Below, one piece after another: positions 8,076 to 16,782 of a stretch of DNA of 38,934 nucleotides (positions are counted from its first letter, which is position 1; the number at the start of each line of letters is the position of its first letter). The translations under genes were made by a program, and so were the position numbers. The notes beneath the pieces were generated by a model. That model saw nothing but the letters and a program-made list of their open reading frames with translations. It was not told where the DNA came from and did no database searches. Source of the stretch: a filamentous cyanobacterium CCP2 (GTDB lineage Bacteria > Cyanobacteriota > Cyanobacteriia > Elainellales > Elainellaceae); contig PVWD01000025.1 of NCBI GenBank assembly GCA_003003615.1, forward strand, positions 1 through 38,934, given 5' to 3'.

Positions 8076-9728
8076 ATGGCTCCTTTCAACTGGTTTAACC
8101 GCCAATTCGACAAATCTTCCTCGGAAAAAGATGCTGGAAGCAAAGAGGAAAGCAATGCAAAGGAAACCGCTCAGCCACAACCGATCGCTGACGAGGCAAA
8201 ACCCTCTGCGGCAGCCGCACCGTCTGAGGACTATTTGAACTGGGCAAAGGCAGCCTATGAGAATATTCGCAAACGGCAACAAACAGAAGAACCTGCCCCA
8301 GTTGAGGAACCTGCTGCATTAGGGGAACCTACCGCAGAACCAGCTTTAGAAGAACCAGCTTTAGAAGAACCGACTCCAGAAGAAACCACTCCTGCCCAAG
8401 ACTCTGCACCGCCGATCGCAGAACCGATCGCCAGTGAACCAGAACCAACCCAAGAGCCAAAACAACCCCCTGAAGCTGAACCTGCGGCAGAAGAATCTGC
8501 TCCTGTAACGGCAAAAGCCCCTGAACCTGAAGCCCCAACGCCCGATGCAACAACTCAACCTGCTGCTGCACTGCCTTTCTGGGCCAAGGCCGAAGCTGAA
8601 AGACAGGAACGCCTGGAACGGTTACGCCTGGAAGCCGAGGCCAGTGCTGCCGCCGAAGCTGCCGAATTGGCTCCTGCGACTCCAACCACAACGGTGACAG
8701 AAGCCCCCTTGCCCGAATTTGTGCTGGATGAAGGGTTCCTGTGGTCAGCGGAGGTGTTGGCTTCTCAGGGTCGTCGTCCTGAAGATGTATCCCTTGAAGA
8801 AATTACCTGGTTGAAGCGGTTGCGCCAGGGGTTAGACAAAACTCGACGAGGCTTGGTCAATCAACTCCGATCGATCGTGGGACAGGGGCCACTGAACCAG
8901 GATGCGGTCACGGAGATTGAATCGCTTCTGCTACAAGCGGATGTGGGCATTGAGGCGACAGATTTCATCATTGAATCGTTGCAGAGTAAGCTCCGGGAAG
9001 AAGCCCTGCCTCCGGCTGAGGCGATCGCCTACCTAAAGGAAATCCTGCGGGGAATGCTAGACAAACCCCTGGGAACTTCCCACAGCTTTACGTTTGCCCC
9101 CGAAAAAGACAAACTCAACATTTGGCTCATTACCGGAGTGAACGGGGCAGGCAAAACAACGACGATCGGCAAGATTGCCCACATTGCCAATAAATCTGGC
9201 TTTAAGTGTTTGATTGCGGCGGCGGATACATTTCGGGCGGCGGCGGTTCAGCAGGTCAAAGTTTGGGGAGAACGCAGCGAAGTTGAAGTGATTGCCAACC
9301 CAGGCAAAAATACTGATCCGGCGGCGGTTGTGTTTGATGCCATTACTGCGGCCCAGTCTCGCGGAACCGAACTTTTACTGGTAGACACGGCTGGCCGGCT
9401 GCAAAACAAGAAGAACCTGATGGATGAACTGGCTAAAATCCGCCGGATTATCGACAAAAAAGCTCCTGATGCCAATGTGGAATCATTGCTTGTTTTAGAT
9501 TCTACATTGGGACAAAACGGACTGCGCCAGGCAGAAGTCTTTTCTGAAGTGGCAAAGCTCAATGGTGTCGTGTTGACTAAGCTAGACGGGACAGCGAGAG
9601 GGGGAATTGCCCTGGCCGTTGTGCAGCAGCTTGGGTTGCCAATCCGGTTTATTGGAGCCGGTGAAGGCATTGAAGACCTCAGACCCTTCTCCAGCTTTGA
9701 ATTTGTTGAAGCATTGTTGAGCGGTTAG
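8076..9728 (+). CDS. ftsY: Signal recognition particle receptor FtsY
   Basis: 550 residues. FtsY is the membrane-associated SRP GTPase that docks ribosome-nascent-chain/Ffh complexes at the translocon. The NG domain fills about residues 220-550: P-loop GVNGAGKTTTIGK, DTFRAAAVQQVKVWGER, VDTAGRLQNKKNLMDEL, TKLDGTARGGIAL and the closing FIGAGEGIEDLRPF. The first ~215 residues are an acidic, Pro/Ala/Glu-rich A domain, with an exact 15-bp tandem duplication at 8337-8366 encoding the repeated EEPAL unit. This A domain is long for the family. It is last in the unknown-nusB-ftsY group and is followed by a terminator-like hairpin. Confidence 0.95.
   Translation: MAPFNWFNRQFDKSSSEKDAGSKEESNAKETAQPQPIADEAKPSAAAAPSEDYLNWAKAAYENIRKRQQTEEPAPVEEPAALGEPTAEPALEEPALEEPTPEETTPAQDSAPPIAEPIASEPEPTQEPKQPPEAEPAAEESAPVTAKAPEPEAPTPDATTQPAAALPFWAKAEAERQERLERLRLEAEASAAAEAAELAPATPTTTVTEAPLPEFVLDEGFLWSAEVLASQGRRPEDVSLEEITWLKRLRQGLDKTRRGLVNQLRSIVGQGPLNQDAVTEIESLLLQADVGIEATDFIIESLQSKLREEALPPAEAIAYLKEILRGMLDKPLGTSHSFTFAPEKDKLNIWLITGVNGAGKTTTIGKIAHIANKSGFKCLIAAADTFRAAAVQQVKVWGERSEVEVIANPGKNTDPAAVVFDAITAAQSRGTELLLVDTAGRLQNKKNLMDELAKIRRIIDKKAPDANVESLLVLDSTLGQNGLRQAEVFSEVAKLNGVVLTKLDGTARGGIALAVVQQLGLPIRFIGAGEGIEDLRPFSSFEFVEALLSG
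8337..8366 (+). repeat. 15-bp tandem duplication inside ftsY A domain
   Basis: GAACCAGCTTTAGAA occurs twice back to back, in frame, giving two copies of a five-residue Glu-Pro-Ala-Leu-Glu unit. It is part of a longer degenerate EEP(A/T) region, a typical slippage product in an acidic tether. Confidence 0.85.
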
Positions 9729-9730
9729 GT

Positions 9731-9759
9731 AAAGTGACTAGCGGTGGGGGCACTTTTTT
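9731..9759 (+). terminator. Rho-independent-like terminator after ftsY
   Basis: AAAGTG (9731-9736) pairs with CACTTT (9751-9756) over a G-rich 14-base loop, running straight into six T residues. It begins 3 bp after the ftsY stop codon. The stem is short, hence moderate confidence. Confidence 0.5.
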
Positions 9760-9874
9760 AAAGGCTTTATTGTCAAAGCTTAACTCAGGTGGCATCATCT
9801 AAGTAAAAACCGCTATATCATGATTGATAAGCATTTAGTGTTTTCCCTGACCTCAGCCAGCCTGGAGTAATTCT

Positions 9875-10303
9875 GTGCAGCATCCCTCCTCTCACTCGCC
9901 CACCCTGAACCGTCATCTTTCTCGGTTGGGCACATTAACGATCGAACTCGTTGCGTTGCGGAACCGTAGAGGTGTCGTGAATGTCGCTCTGTTTGCTGGC
10001 CCTGATGGATACCCCAGCAATGCAGAACTGGCGGTGCGCTCTGGTCAGTTTCCGATCGCCGATGTCCCGCTAATCATCCAGTTTGATGGGTTGCCCTATG
10101 GCGAATATGCAGCCACCATTCACCATGACGAAACGATGGATGCAACTTTGACCTGTAACGCACTGGGGATTCCCAAGGAAGGAATTGGCTTTTCAGGCAA
10201 TCCCAGAATTTGGAAAGGAATTCCACCCTTTCGGCGGTCTGCGTTTGAGTTTGCCCCTGGCTCCGAAGCCATTTCCATCACCATGAAATACCTCTTGCCG
10301 TAG
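9875..10303 (+). CDS. DUF2141 domain protein
   Basis: 142 residues from a GTG start. The pattern GTLTIELVALRNRRGVVNVALF, then YGEYAATIHHDETMDATL and IPKEGIGFSGNP, is that of DUF2141, a small domain whose role is not established. Many members carry a signal peptide; none is obvious here, and the first 20 residues are polar. Its last 26 bp overlap the 3' end of the convergent acyltransferase gene, so the two messages are complementary at their ends. Confidence 0.8.
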   Translation: MQHPSSHSPTLNRHLSRLGTLTIELVALRNRRGVVNVALFAGPDGYPSNAELAVRSGQFPIADVPLIIQFDGLPYGEYAATIHHDETMDATLTCNALGIPKEGIGFSGNPRIWKGIPPFRRSAFEFAPGSEAISITMKYLLP

Positions 10304-11489
10304 CATCCGCCAGAATATCTAAGTTTTGCTGGACGGTTTGCTGAAGCTGCTGCACCACCAGGGTTACAGTATCTGATCGGGCTTTGCTGTAGGCATCAAG
10401 GTAGTCTTTCAGGTTAACGGGTTTACCAACCCGCAGGAAAGCATGGCGGTGCCCCTTGGGGCGGGGTTTATCGATGCCAAAGACTTCCCGTTCCAGGCGA
10501 GTCAGCGTATCTAAAAACCTTTCTGGAGTTGGCTTTTCGGCAACGTAACCATCATAAATCGCATCAAAGTTGAGGACTCTCATCAAAGACTTCGAGATGA
10601 CTGCCCAATCATCTGAGCCGTCTTCCAAAACGATCGTCTGCTGCTGTTCGAGGGCATGGCGCAAGCGGTAGACTCGTTCGCGATCGGGGTCTTTGGGGGC
10701 AGGGGGCAGACCCAGTTTGGCTTCGCTCTGTTGAATAACGTTGGCCTTCAAGTTTTCAATACGTTGATTCCAATTCAGGTGGGCATCTGGAACAACGCCA
10801 TAGTCCTGCTCGCATTGGGCCAACACTTCAGAGGCAGCGATCCGAAGGCGTTCATAATAATCCCCATGAGGCGTAATTCCTAGAGCTTTCTCCAGATTGC
10901 GAAGCGATTTGTCAATCACAGGCTTCATTTTGCCAATGTAGGCATATTTCAGACTGATCGGCACAGCATAAATATCGGGGACAGGTTGCCCGCGTTTGGC
11001 AGACCGGGCTAGGGCTTGGAGTCCAAGCTGTACGGCTCCAGGACGAAACGGCATCACCGTATCGTTTTGAAAGGAGCAACCGCCCTCTGGAAAAATCACC
11101 AATTTGCACTGAGGCTGCACCAATAACTCCAGTGTTTGCACAATGCTGTTGCGATCGGCCATCCCCCTCTGCACCGAATAAGCCCCCAGTTGTTGATAAA
11201 ACCAACCTTTCCAGCCCGTAAACTGCTCGTAGGCCGTTAGATAATAAAACGGCTGATTCAAATACCCCGACAGCAAAAACATGGCGATCGGATCATCAAA
11301 GGTCGGGTGATTACACAGCAGCAAACAGCGTTCCGGAATGAGACTATCCAATGAAACATCTGGGTCAGCCGTCACAATGAGATTCAATTGATGGACTGCT
11401 TGAGCCACCTTTGGCGCAATACGCTGGGCTGTCCAGACCAATGGCGGGTTCAGCTTTGGCGGATAAAATGGGCGCGATCGAGACTTCAT
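10278..11489 (-). CDS. PlsC-like 1-acyl-glycerol-3-phosphate acyltransferase family protein
   Basis: 403 residues. The acyltransferase block I motif is NHPTFDD (His61 and Asp66, the catalytic HX4D pair), and VIFPEGG lies at about 131-137. These define the PlsC/LPLAT fold that acylates lysophosphatidate or related acceptors. At 403 residues it is longer than the ~240-residue PlsC; the C-terminal half (about 230-403) has an uncharacterised region with RHAFLRVGKPVNLKDYLDAY. No membrane helix is strong. The exact acceptor cannot be told from sequence. The ATG at 11489 is clear. Confidence 0.82.
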   Translation of the reverse strand: MKSRSRPFYPPKLNPPLVWTAQRIAPKVAQAVHQLNLIVTADPDVSLDSLIPERCLLLCNHPTFDDPIAMFLLSGYLNQPFYYLTAYEQFTGWKGWFYQQLGAYSVQRGMADRNSIVQTLELLVQPQCKLVIFPEGGCSFQNDTVMPFRPGAVQLGLQALARSAKRGQPVPDIYAVPISLKYAYIGKMKPVIDKSLRNLEKALGITPHGDYYERLRIAASEVLAQCEQDYGVVPDAHLNWNQRIENLKANVIQQSEAKLGLPPAPKDPDRERVYRLRHALEQQQTIVLEDGSDDWAVISKSLMRVLNFDAIYDGYVAEKPTPERFLDTLTRLEREVFGIDKPRPKGHRHAFLRVGKPVNLKDYLDAYSKARSDTVTLVVQQLQQTVQQNLDILADATARGISW

Positions 11490-11617
11490 TCACAACTTGT
11501 CCAGATGGATTTATCCCTCATCGCTCTTAGGGGCAATTGGGCTAGAAGGGATATCTTTAGCTGTGATTGTACTGGACAGAAGACATTTTTGAGGCTTCAC
11601 GCTCTAACTTCCCTGAT

Positions 11618-11656
11618 TCCCCATTCCCCACTTGCTGCTTCCCATTCCCTACCCGC
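11618..11656. repeat. Degenerate heptamer repeat (STRR-like)
   Basis: A pyrimidine-rich run built of CCCCATT, CCCCACT and CCCTACC-like units, resembling the short tandemly repeated repetitive (STRR) heptamers known in filamentous cyanobacteria. It sits immediately beyond the stop codon (11659) of the minus-strand TVP38 gene. Related runs occur at 23256-23286, 37328-37369 and 37530-37577. Confidence 0.55.
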
Positions 11657-11658
11657 TC

Positions 11659-12321
11659 TTAATTACACCGCATTCTCTTCAGGCAGCTAGGCAACAAAGA
11701 CAGTAACACCAGGGCACACAGCGCGATCGAAAGATGACCCATCCCTTCACCCGCTAACGCCTTACGCCCAGAGATTCCTAGCCCGGTGTATGCCATTGTG
11801 CCAGGAATGATGCCAATGAGTGTCCCTAGGGCATAGGGTTTCAGCCCGATCGGGGTTAGCCCCAGCAAAAAGTTCACCAGGTTAAATGGCGAAATCGGAA
11901 CGATGCGGATGGCCAAAACACAGCTAAAAGCATTTCGATGGGTGATTTGGCAGAGGCGGCGCATGAGTTTGTGATGACCAAACCTTTTCTCGACCCGGTT
12001 TCGCAGCAGATACCGAGTCAGGCAAAAGGCAACGATCGCCCCCAAGGTGGCCCCCACCGTAGACCAAACCGTTCCCCAAACCAAGCCATAAATTGCCCCT
12101 CCCGCAATGACGAGCAGGGTTCCGGGTAGCCCGATTACCGTTGCTAAAACCTGCGCCAAAATAAACGTACAAACGCTACAAGCCTGCATATTAATGTGTA
12201 GCATTAAGGCTTCCAGGTCTAGCAGCAGCCGAACCGGAACCCAATCCAGCACAAACGAGAGGACGATCGCCCCTAAGACTAAGTAGAATACTTTACTTTG
12301 AGCCAGTTTAAGGATATTCAT
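11659..12321 (-). CDS. TVP38/TMEM64 (VTT/DedA-superfamily) membrane protein
   Basis: 220 residues, mostly hydrophobic, with about five or six membrane segments. The signature of the VTT domain is present: LPGTLLVIAGGAIYGLVWGTVWSTVGATLGAIVAF in the first half (quoted regions lie at about residues 64-99) and RIVPISPFNLVNFLLG plus IIPGTMAYTGLG in the second. Family members in the cytoplasmic membrane are related to lipid scramblases and undecaprenyl-phosphate flippases; the precise substrate is unknown. Start is the ATG at 12321. It runs in the same direction as the acyltransferase gene, 169 bp upstream of it, so a joint lipid role is possible but unproven. Confidence 0.85.
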   Translation of the reverse strand: MNILKLAQSKVFYLVLGAIVLSFVLDWVPVRLLLDLEALMLHINMQACSVCTFILAQVLATVIGLPGTLLVIAGGAIYGLVWGTVWSTVGATLGAIVAFCLTRYLLRNRVEKRFGHHKLMRRLCQITHRNAFSCVLAIRIVPISPFNLVNFLLGLTPIGLKPYALGTLIGIIPGTMAYTGLGISGRKALAGEGMGHLSIALCALVLLSLLPSCLKRMRCN

Positions 12322-12537
12322 CTTAACCTGTGAGCGAACTTGAAATTTAGCCAGCTTGATGGCTCCATTAAACCTGCCAAAGCTGAGAAATTCCTGAGAT
12401 AGGTTTAAATTGAGAATGAAGAGGCAGAGCTAAACCCCGCTGACTTTGCTGAATGGATCTACCAGAAAAGCGCAACGGGAAACCGGACTGAATCAAGCTG
12501 GGGCAAAAAGACAAACGGACTTGAATCAACAGCTTTG

Positions 12538-12720
12538 CTAGTCTCTTCTGCCTAATACGGGCAATAACCGAATAAATTGCACCAAATCATCCAGACGATC
12601 GAAGGGCTTGCCAATGAAGACGTGATTTTCGACCCAGTAGAGGTCAGAATCGTCAATATGAAGAATTTTTAAAATACATCCTCGATCGGCGGCGAGCTGT
12701 GAAACTTCAAGGGTGTTCAT
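12538..12720 (-). CDS. Small protein of unknown function (60 residues)
   Basis: From the ATG at 12720 the frame reads MNTLEVSQLAADRGCILKIL and ends FIRLLPVLGRRD. It is soluble in character, with alternating charged and hydrophobic residues that look like a genuine folded domain rather than a random frame. An in-frame TTG at 12756 would extend it by 12 residues. No strong ribosome-binding site is visible. No function can be suggested. Confidence 0.5.
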   Translation of the reverse strand: MNTLEVSQLAADRGCILKILHIDDSDLYWVENHVFIGKPFDRLDDLVQFIRLLPVLGRRD

Positions 12721-12991
12721 GTTGGGTGGAATGCAGAGGGGAACTGGAAGGCTCAACGTGGTTACGGGTGAACGGTTGAGAAGATTAACCTTATTTTTAG
12801 AGTTTTTTAAGAATTCCTTTTCAGTATTTTTCAGGATCTTTCTGGGAAATCTAAGGGGGGTTTTATCACCTTCTACGCAACTTCAATGAGTTCATTGCCC
12901 AGGAATCGTTCGGTTTTTTCCCTTGGAACCTGATACCTGTGTACACTCAATAAATAATTCAAACTCCTTCACTTTTGCTCTTGATGCGGCT

Positions 12992-14161
12992 ATGACCCTG
13001 AAACCCTCGCAAATTCAAGACATCCTTAGTGCCAAACGGGATGAGTTTACGGCATTTAGTCAGGAAACCTGGCAGCAGTTACAGCAATACCGCAAGATGT
13101 TGGCTCACCTATCTCCTCAAGGGGAAGCCGACCTGCTGAAGCGTCTCAAAAAACAACCCCATGAGGTGGGTGCCCGCTTATTAGAACCTCTGACCCATGC
13201 TGAAAATGGTGTGGTTCCTTCTAAGCTGGTTTGGCAAAATCGGGAACAGAGTTTGGCGTGGGTGCGCGATCGGCTGACTGGGATTAAAACCTTTGCGGTG
13301 GATGGGTCACAAATTTATCCGGGTAAAGATTTATCAATTCCGATCGCCCTTGTGCAAATCGGCTGGTTTGAAAACCCGCACTTACCCCTAGGCGGTTACG
13401 AAAAAGATGTTCGAGTGGATGTGATGACTCCCACCGATTTGCAGGCGAACCACAGTGGCGAACCCGTCGATCGCCGGGTGAATATGCGGCGGTTTCAAAT
13501 GGAAACTCAGCGATTAGTGGAATATATCCAGGCGAACGCTCAGGCAGAAGATTGTCTCGTATTTTTGGATGGCTCACTCGTTGCCACGTTTGCAGAAGCA
13601 TTTGATGCCAAGAGCCGCCAGTTTTATGTAGACTGCCTGCTAGAGCTATTGCAAGCCAGCGAAACCTGCCGCGTTCCCCTCGTCGCCTATATTGACACGT
13701 CCTATGCTCAGGATTTGTCTGTCATGCTGAAAACGCTGTTTGAGTTGCCAGAGTCGCAAACGATTCACGATGCCCTGTTGCTCAATAAATTTATGGAATG
13801 GGGCGATCGAACTCCGCTTTTCCTCTGCCAGCGTTCCGGCATCTTAAAGGACTATGAAGCCCATCGCGACCAAATCGCCTTTACCTACCTTAAAACCAAC
13901 CGTGAAGGACAACCGGCCCGCCTAGAAATGCCTGTGTGGATGTATGAAGCGGGGCTGTCCGATCGGGTGATTGACTGGGTGCGGGGTGAAGTAATTATCG
14001 GTGGCGGCTACCCTTACGTAATCGAAACCGCAGACCAAACGGCCGTTCTCCAGGCAGACGATCGCCAAGCGTTCTACCGAATTTTGCAAGACTGGGCTGA
14101 GCAGGAAGAACTTGATCTACGGTTTTCTCGCAAGATGGTGAGCAAGGTGAGGCGGCGGTAA
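12992..14161 (+). CDS. NurA-domain nuclease family protein
   Basis: 389 residues from the ATG at 12992. FAVDGSQIYPG (Asp104) and LVFLDGSLVATFAE are the two acidic motifs of the NurA domain, a 5'-3' nuclease fold that works with the HerA helicase in archaeal break repair. Its bacterial role is less clear. The remaining sequence, VPLVAYIDTSYAQDL and ERQ-poor C-terminal SRKMVSKVRRR, fits the cyanobacterial version. An upstream in-frame TTG at 12923 would add 23 residues without hydrophobic or conserved character. No HerA ATPase gene is in the window. Confidence 0.8.
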   Translation: MTLKPSQIQDILSAKRDEFTAFSQETWQQLQQYRKMLAHLSPQGEADLLKRLKKQPHEVGARLLEPLTHAENGVVPSKLVWQNREQSLAWVRDRLTGIKTFAVDGSQIYPGKDLSIPIALVQIGWFENPHLPLGGYEKDVRVDVMTPTDLQANHSGEPVDRRVNMRRFQMETQRLVEYIQANAQAEDCLVFLDGSLVATFAEAFDAKSRQFYVDCLLELLQASETCRVPLVAYIDTSYAQDLSVMLKTLFELPESQTIHDALLLNKFMEWGDRTPLFLCQRSGILKDYEAHRDQIAFTYLKTNREGQPARLEMPVWMYEAGLSDRVIDWVRGEVIIGGGYPYVIETADQTAVLQADDRQAFYRILQDWAEQEELDLRFSRKMVSKVRRR

Positions 14162-14187
14162 AAGATACTGAGGGGAAACAAAATTCA

Positions 14188-15090
14188 TTAGGCGACCAGA
14201 AAGGTTAGGACATGAGGGTCAATTTTGATGTCAATGACGGCAGATGTGGCAAAAGCGGAAAGGTCGCTAGACGATCGCATTTCATCATCGATATGAATGT
14301 CAAAGGCTTCTCCCTGGATTTGGATCTGTTTGCCTCTGTGAATGGTTAGCGGTGGGGGTTGCTGTTTGCCTGCGAGACGGCGAGAAAGATACTCGTCAAG
14401 CTTGTGGCGATCGTCTTTTGTCAAAAGGACAACATCCAACAGACCATCACCAGGGTTTGCATTGGGAGCCAGATAAAGGTTTGAGCCAACAGATGCAATG
14501 TTCATCACCTCTACCCCAATGTATTCCCCTGAAAAACCCTGTCCATCCAAACGAATATCTAGACCTTTTGCCGGATAATTTTGCAGGTTTTCTTGCAACA
14601 TTTGCAAGGCGGCCACAATCTCTTCTTGAGCACTGTATTGCTCCATCGCATCGCTTTTAGCCGCCTTTAACATCGTATTGGCAAACAGCCCAATCCCAAA
14701 ACTTTCAATGTAATAGGTTGTTCCCCAAGCTCCACTGACAATTGCCCCATCAAACGGGATAGTTCGCGCAGTTGTCCAACTGTTAATCAGACGATCGAGC
14801 GGTGTATCTGCTAATTTAAGGGTCTTCGCAATATTATTGGCTGTTCCCAGGGGTAAAACGGCAATGGGGATCGATCGGCTAACCAAGCGTTTGGCAACTT
14901 TACCAACCGTGCCATCTCCGCCCGCCACTGCCACCCAATCACCAGGGTTTTTCAGAGCAGTGTCCCAGTTATCTTCTCTCGTAGATTGGTAAACTACATC
15001 ATGCCCCGCATTCCGAATCAGTGTGAGAAGTTGTTCACTAGAAATTTCCTCATCCCCTGAACCAGGATTATGAATCAGCGTGACTTGCAT
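14188..15090 (-). CDS. Diacylglycerol kinase-like (YegS/BmrU-type) lipid kinase
   Basis: 300 residues. VAVAGGDGTVGKVAKRL holds the nucleotide-binding GGDGT at residues 57-61. IAVLPLGTANNIAKTL and the late NPGDGLLDVVLL are the other hallmarks of the DAGK catalytic domain, which phosphorylates a lipid alcohol. The start ATG at 15090 has GGGAGAG eight bases upstream. The substrate (diacylglycerol, sphingoid base or other) cannot be told. It is divergent from surE across 99 bp. Confidence 0.88.
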   Translation of the reverse strand: MQVTLIHNPGSGDEEISSEQLLTLIRNAGHDVVYQSTREDNWDTALKNPGDWVAVAGGDGTVGKVAKRLVSRSIPIAVLPLGTANNIAKTLKLADTPLDRLINSWTTARTIPFDGAIVSGAWGTTYYIESFGIGLFANTMLKAAKSDAMEQYSAQEEIVAALQMLQENLQNYPAKGLDIRLDGQGFSGEYIGVEVMNIASVGSNLYLAPNANPGDGLLDVVLLTKDDRHKLDEYLSRRLAGKQQPPPLTIHRGKQIQIQGEAFDIHIDDEMRSSSDLSAFATSAVIDIKIDPHVLTFLVA

Positions 15091-15189
15091 TAAAATCTCT
15101 CCCGAAAGCTCGACGTTTCATGACATTCATTTACCTATGCTGATTGAAAAGGAAACTCCCTTTGGGATAAACCTAAGGAGGTTAGAACA

Positions 15190-15927
15190 ATGCGAATCCT
15201 CATTGCAAACGATGATGGAATTTATAGTCCTGGAATTGCAACCCTAGCGGAGGTTGCCGCAACGTTTGGTGATGTGCGAATTGTGGCACCGGATGTAGAA
15301 ATGTCTTCTGCTGCCCATTCAATTACTGCTTCTCGTCCGCTCTCCTACAAACGCACTCCGATCAAAAATTTTGAGGCATATCGGGTGAACGGTACTCCTG
15401 CTGACTGTGTAGCCCTGGGAGCCTACCACTGGGAGAAGGTAGACGTGGTGCTTTCTGGGATTAATCTGGGAAGCAATTTAGGGAATTCAATGTGGCATTC
15501 GGGGACATTGGCGGCAGCAAAGCAGGCAACTTTACTGGGAATGCGCGGTATTGCCCTCAGTGCCCCTGTAACGTGGAGTGAACCAAACTTTGATGCGTTG
15601 AAGCCAGCCGTACAACGAGTCTTAGAGTTACTTTTGCCCAATTCTGACTTGACATTGGTCAATGTCAATTTTCCAGATGAGGAACCCAAAGGTTTTCGCT
15701 GGACACGACAGTCTGTTCGGCATTATGACGGTCAGGTGGTTCCTGGGGAAGACCCAATGGGGCGACAGCATTTTTGGTTTACCAGCATGCCGATCGAAGC
15801 AGCTGAGGCAGGAACCGATCGTTGGGCTGTGGAACAGGGCTACGTTTCAATGACTCCCCTTCGCCTTGATCTGACGAATGAAGCTGAGCTATCCACCGTT
15901 CAATCAAAGTATTCGCTACTTGAATAA
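15190..15927 (+). CDS. surE: 5'/3'-nucleotidase SurE
   Basis: 245 residues. SurE is a metal-dependent phosphatase on nucleoside 5'- and 3'-monophosphates and short polyphosphate. The N-terminus MRILIANDDGI carries the metal ligands Asp8 and Asp9. APDVEMSSAAHSIT, VNGTPADCV and LSGINLGSNLGNS are all family motifs. An unusually good Shine-Dalgarno, AAGGAGG, stands nine bases before the ATG. It is probably transcribed alone, ending near the inverted repeat at 16004-16043. Confidence 0.95.
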   Translation: MRILIANDDGIYSPGIATLAEVAATFGDVRIVAPDVEMSSAAHSITASRPLSYKRTPIKNFEAYRVNGTPADCVALGAYHWEKVDVVLSGINLGSNLGNSMWHSGTLAAAKQATLLGMRGIALSAPVTWSEPNFDALKPAVQRVLELLLPNSDLTLVNVNFPDEEPKGFRWTRQSVRHYDGQVVPGEDPMGRQHFWFTSMPIEAAEAGTDRWAVEQGYVSMTPLRLDLTNEAELSTVQSKYSLLE

Positions 15928-16003
15928 TTTGCACTGAATGGCAGACAGGTTAGCCAGTAAAACAACACAGTACGATTCAGCGTCCCCATGATTACAGAGA
16001 TGG

Positions 16004-16043
16004 ATTTCTGTAGGAGCAAGTTGCTGTTAACCCCTACAGAAAT
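16004..16043. terminator. Perfect 11-bp inverted repeat between convergent genes
   Basis: ATTTCTGTAGG (16004-16014) and CCTACAGAAAT (16033-16043) are exact reverse complements around an 18-base spacer that itself contains GCAAGTTGC. It lies 76 bp after surE and 59 bp before the 3' end of the opposing QPG-repeat gene, where a bidirectional terminator is expected. There is no T-run, so it could also be an RNA-stability or repeat element. Confidence 0.45.
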
Positions 16044-16101
16044 TCTACGTACTACGAGTGAGTTTTTGCGAAGAAGACTTAAAGCATCGTTTCGCTATTC
16101 A

Positions 16102-16782
16102 CTAGAACGTTCCGTCGTTTGTCTGCTCAACGTCCGCGATCTGAGAACCAAACTGAGCTTCTTCAATCGTTCTGCGATCGCTGGCAATATCGTGCTCTGG
16201 TGAATTAGGCTGCCAGTCCCGCTCATGGTCTCTGGGGTTGTATTGGTTCAGTACACGCATTGTGGGCAAGCTTTCTCCTCGCTGTAGCCCTAATTGTTGC
16301 TGACGATCACCAGGACGAACGGCATCAGGTTGTGTTGTATCAGGTTGAGTCATTCCGGGTTGCTGTGTACCAGGCTGAGTTGTACCGGGCTGATTCATTC
16401 CGGGCTGCTGTGTACCGGGCTGCTGTGTACCAGGCTGGGTGCCGGGCTGATTCATTCCGGGCTGATTCATTCCAGGCTGACCACCAGGTTGATTCATTCC
16501 AGGCTGGTTTGTATCCGGTGTTCCGGTTTGTCCTACCGTTGTATCAACCTCTGTCGTGTCTGTACGTACAGTATTGGCTTGCCCAGGGTTCGTGTGGGCA
16601 TTGTTCGGCTGCCAGTTAGAAGCATCGTCTCTGGGGTTGTACTGATTTAACATCCGCATGGTTGGCAAAGCCCCTTCCGATCGCGGACTGGATGTGTGAG
16701 TGCTGGCATTTGCAACAGGTGCAATGAATGCTGAGACTAACAAAGCTGAAAAGCCCGTGAAAATTAGCCGAGTGATAGCCAT
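16102..16782 (-). CDS. Exported Gln-Pro-Gly repeat protein
   Basis: 226 residues from the ATG at 16782, with GGAG eight bases upstream. An upstream in-frame start at 16851 would add 23 residues before the signal peptide and is less likely. Residues 1-26 are a classical signal peptide ending ANA. Residues about 92-150 are low-complexity repeats of GMNQPG, GTQQPG and GTTQPG. The repeat block is flanked by two copies of one motif: LPTMRMLNQYNPRD with WQPN (39-60) and LPTMRVLNQYNPRD with WQPN (172-193). I know no family for it. Architecture suggests a surface or cell-wall protein with a flexible spacer between two identical binding modules; this is inference. Confidence 0.78.
   Translation of the reverse strand: MAITRLIFTGFSALLVSAFIAPVANASTHTSSPRSEGALPTMRMLNQYNPRDDASNWQPNNAHTNPGQANTVRTDTTEVDTTVGQTGTPDTNQPGMNQPGGQPGMNQPGMNQPGTQPGTQQPGTQQPGMNQPGTTQPGTQQPGMTQPDTTQPDAVRPGDRQQQLGLQRGESLPTMRVLNQYNPRDHERDWQPNSPEHDIASDRRTIEEAQFGSQIADVEQTNDGTF
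16341..16510 (-). repeat. Low-complexity tandem repeats encoding QPG units
   Basis: On the plus strand the run is made of variants of CCGGGCTGATTCATT and CCGGGCTGCTGTGTA, each a 15- to 18-base unit encoding a Gln-Pro-Gly-x-x(-x) step. Units differ mainly at synonymous or Met-Asn/Thr-Gln positions. Copy number is likely to vary between strains by slippage or unequal recombination. Confidence 0.75.

Noticed and set aside
8329-8691. Leu/Gln/Val-rich minus-strand frame inside ftsY
   Set aside because: An antisense reading of the acidic Pro/Glu repeat region; apparent hydrophobicity is produced by the repeats.
16260-16650. Two overlapping plus-strand frames with repeated Cys/Leu or Ala/Asp patterns
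   Set aside because: They are the antisense of the QPG-repeat gene; the real gene has a signal peptide and a Shine-Dalgarno site on the minus strand.
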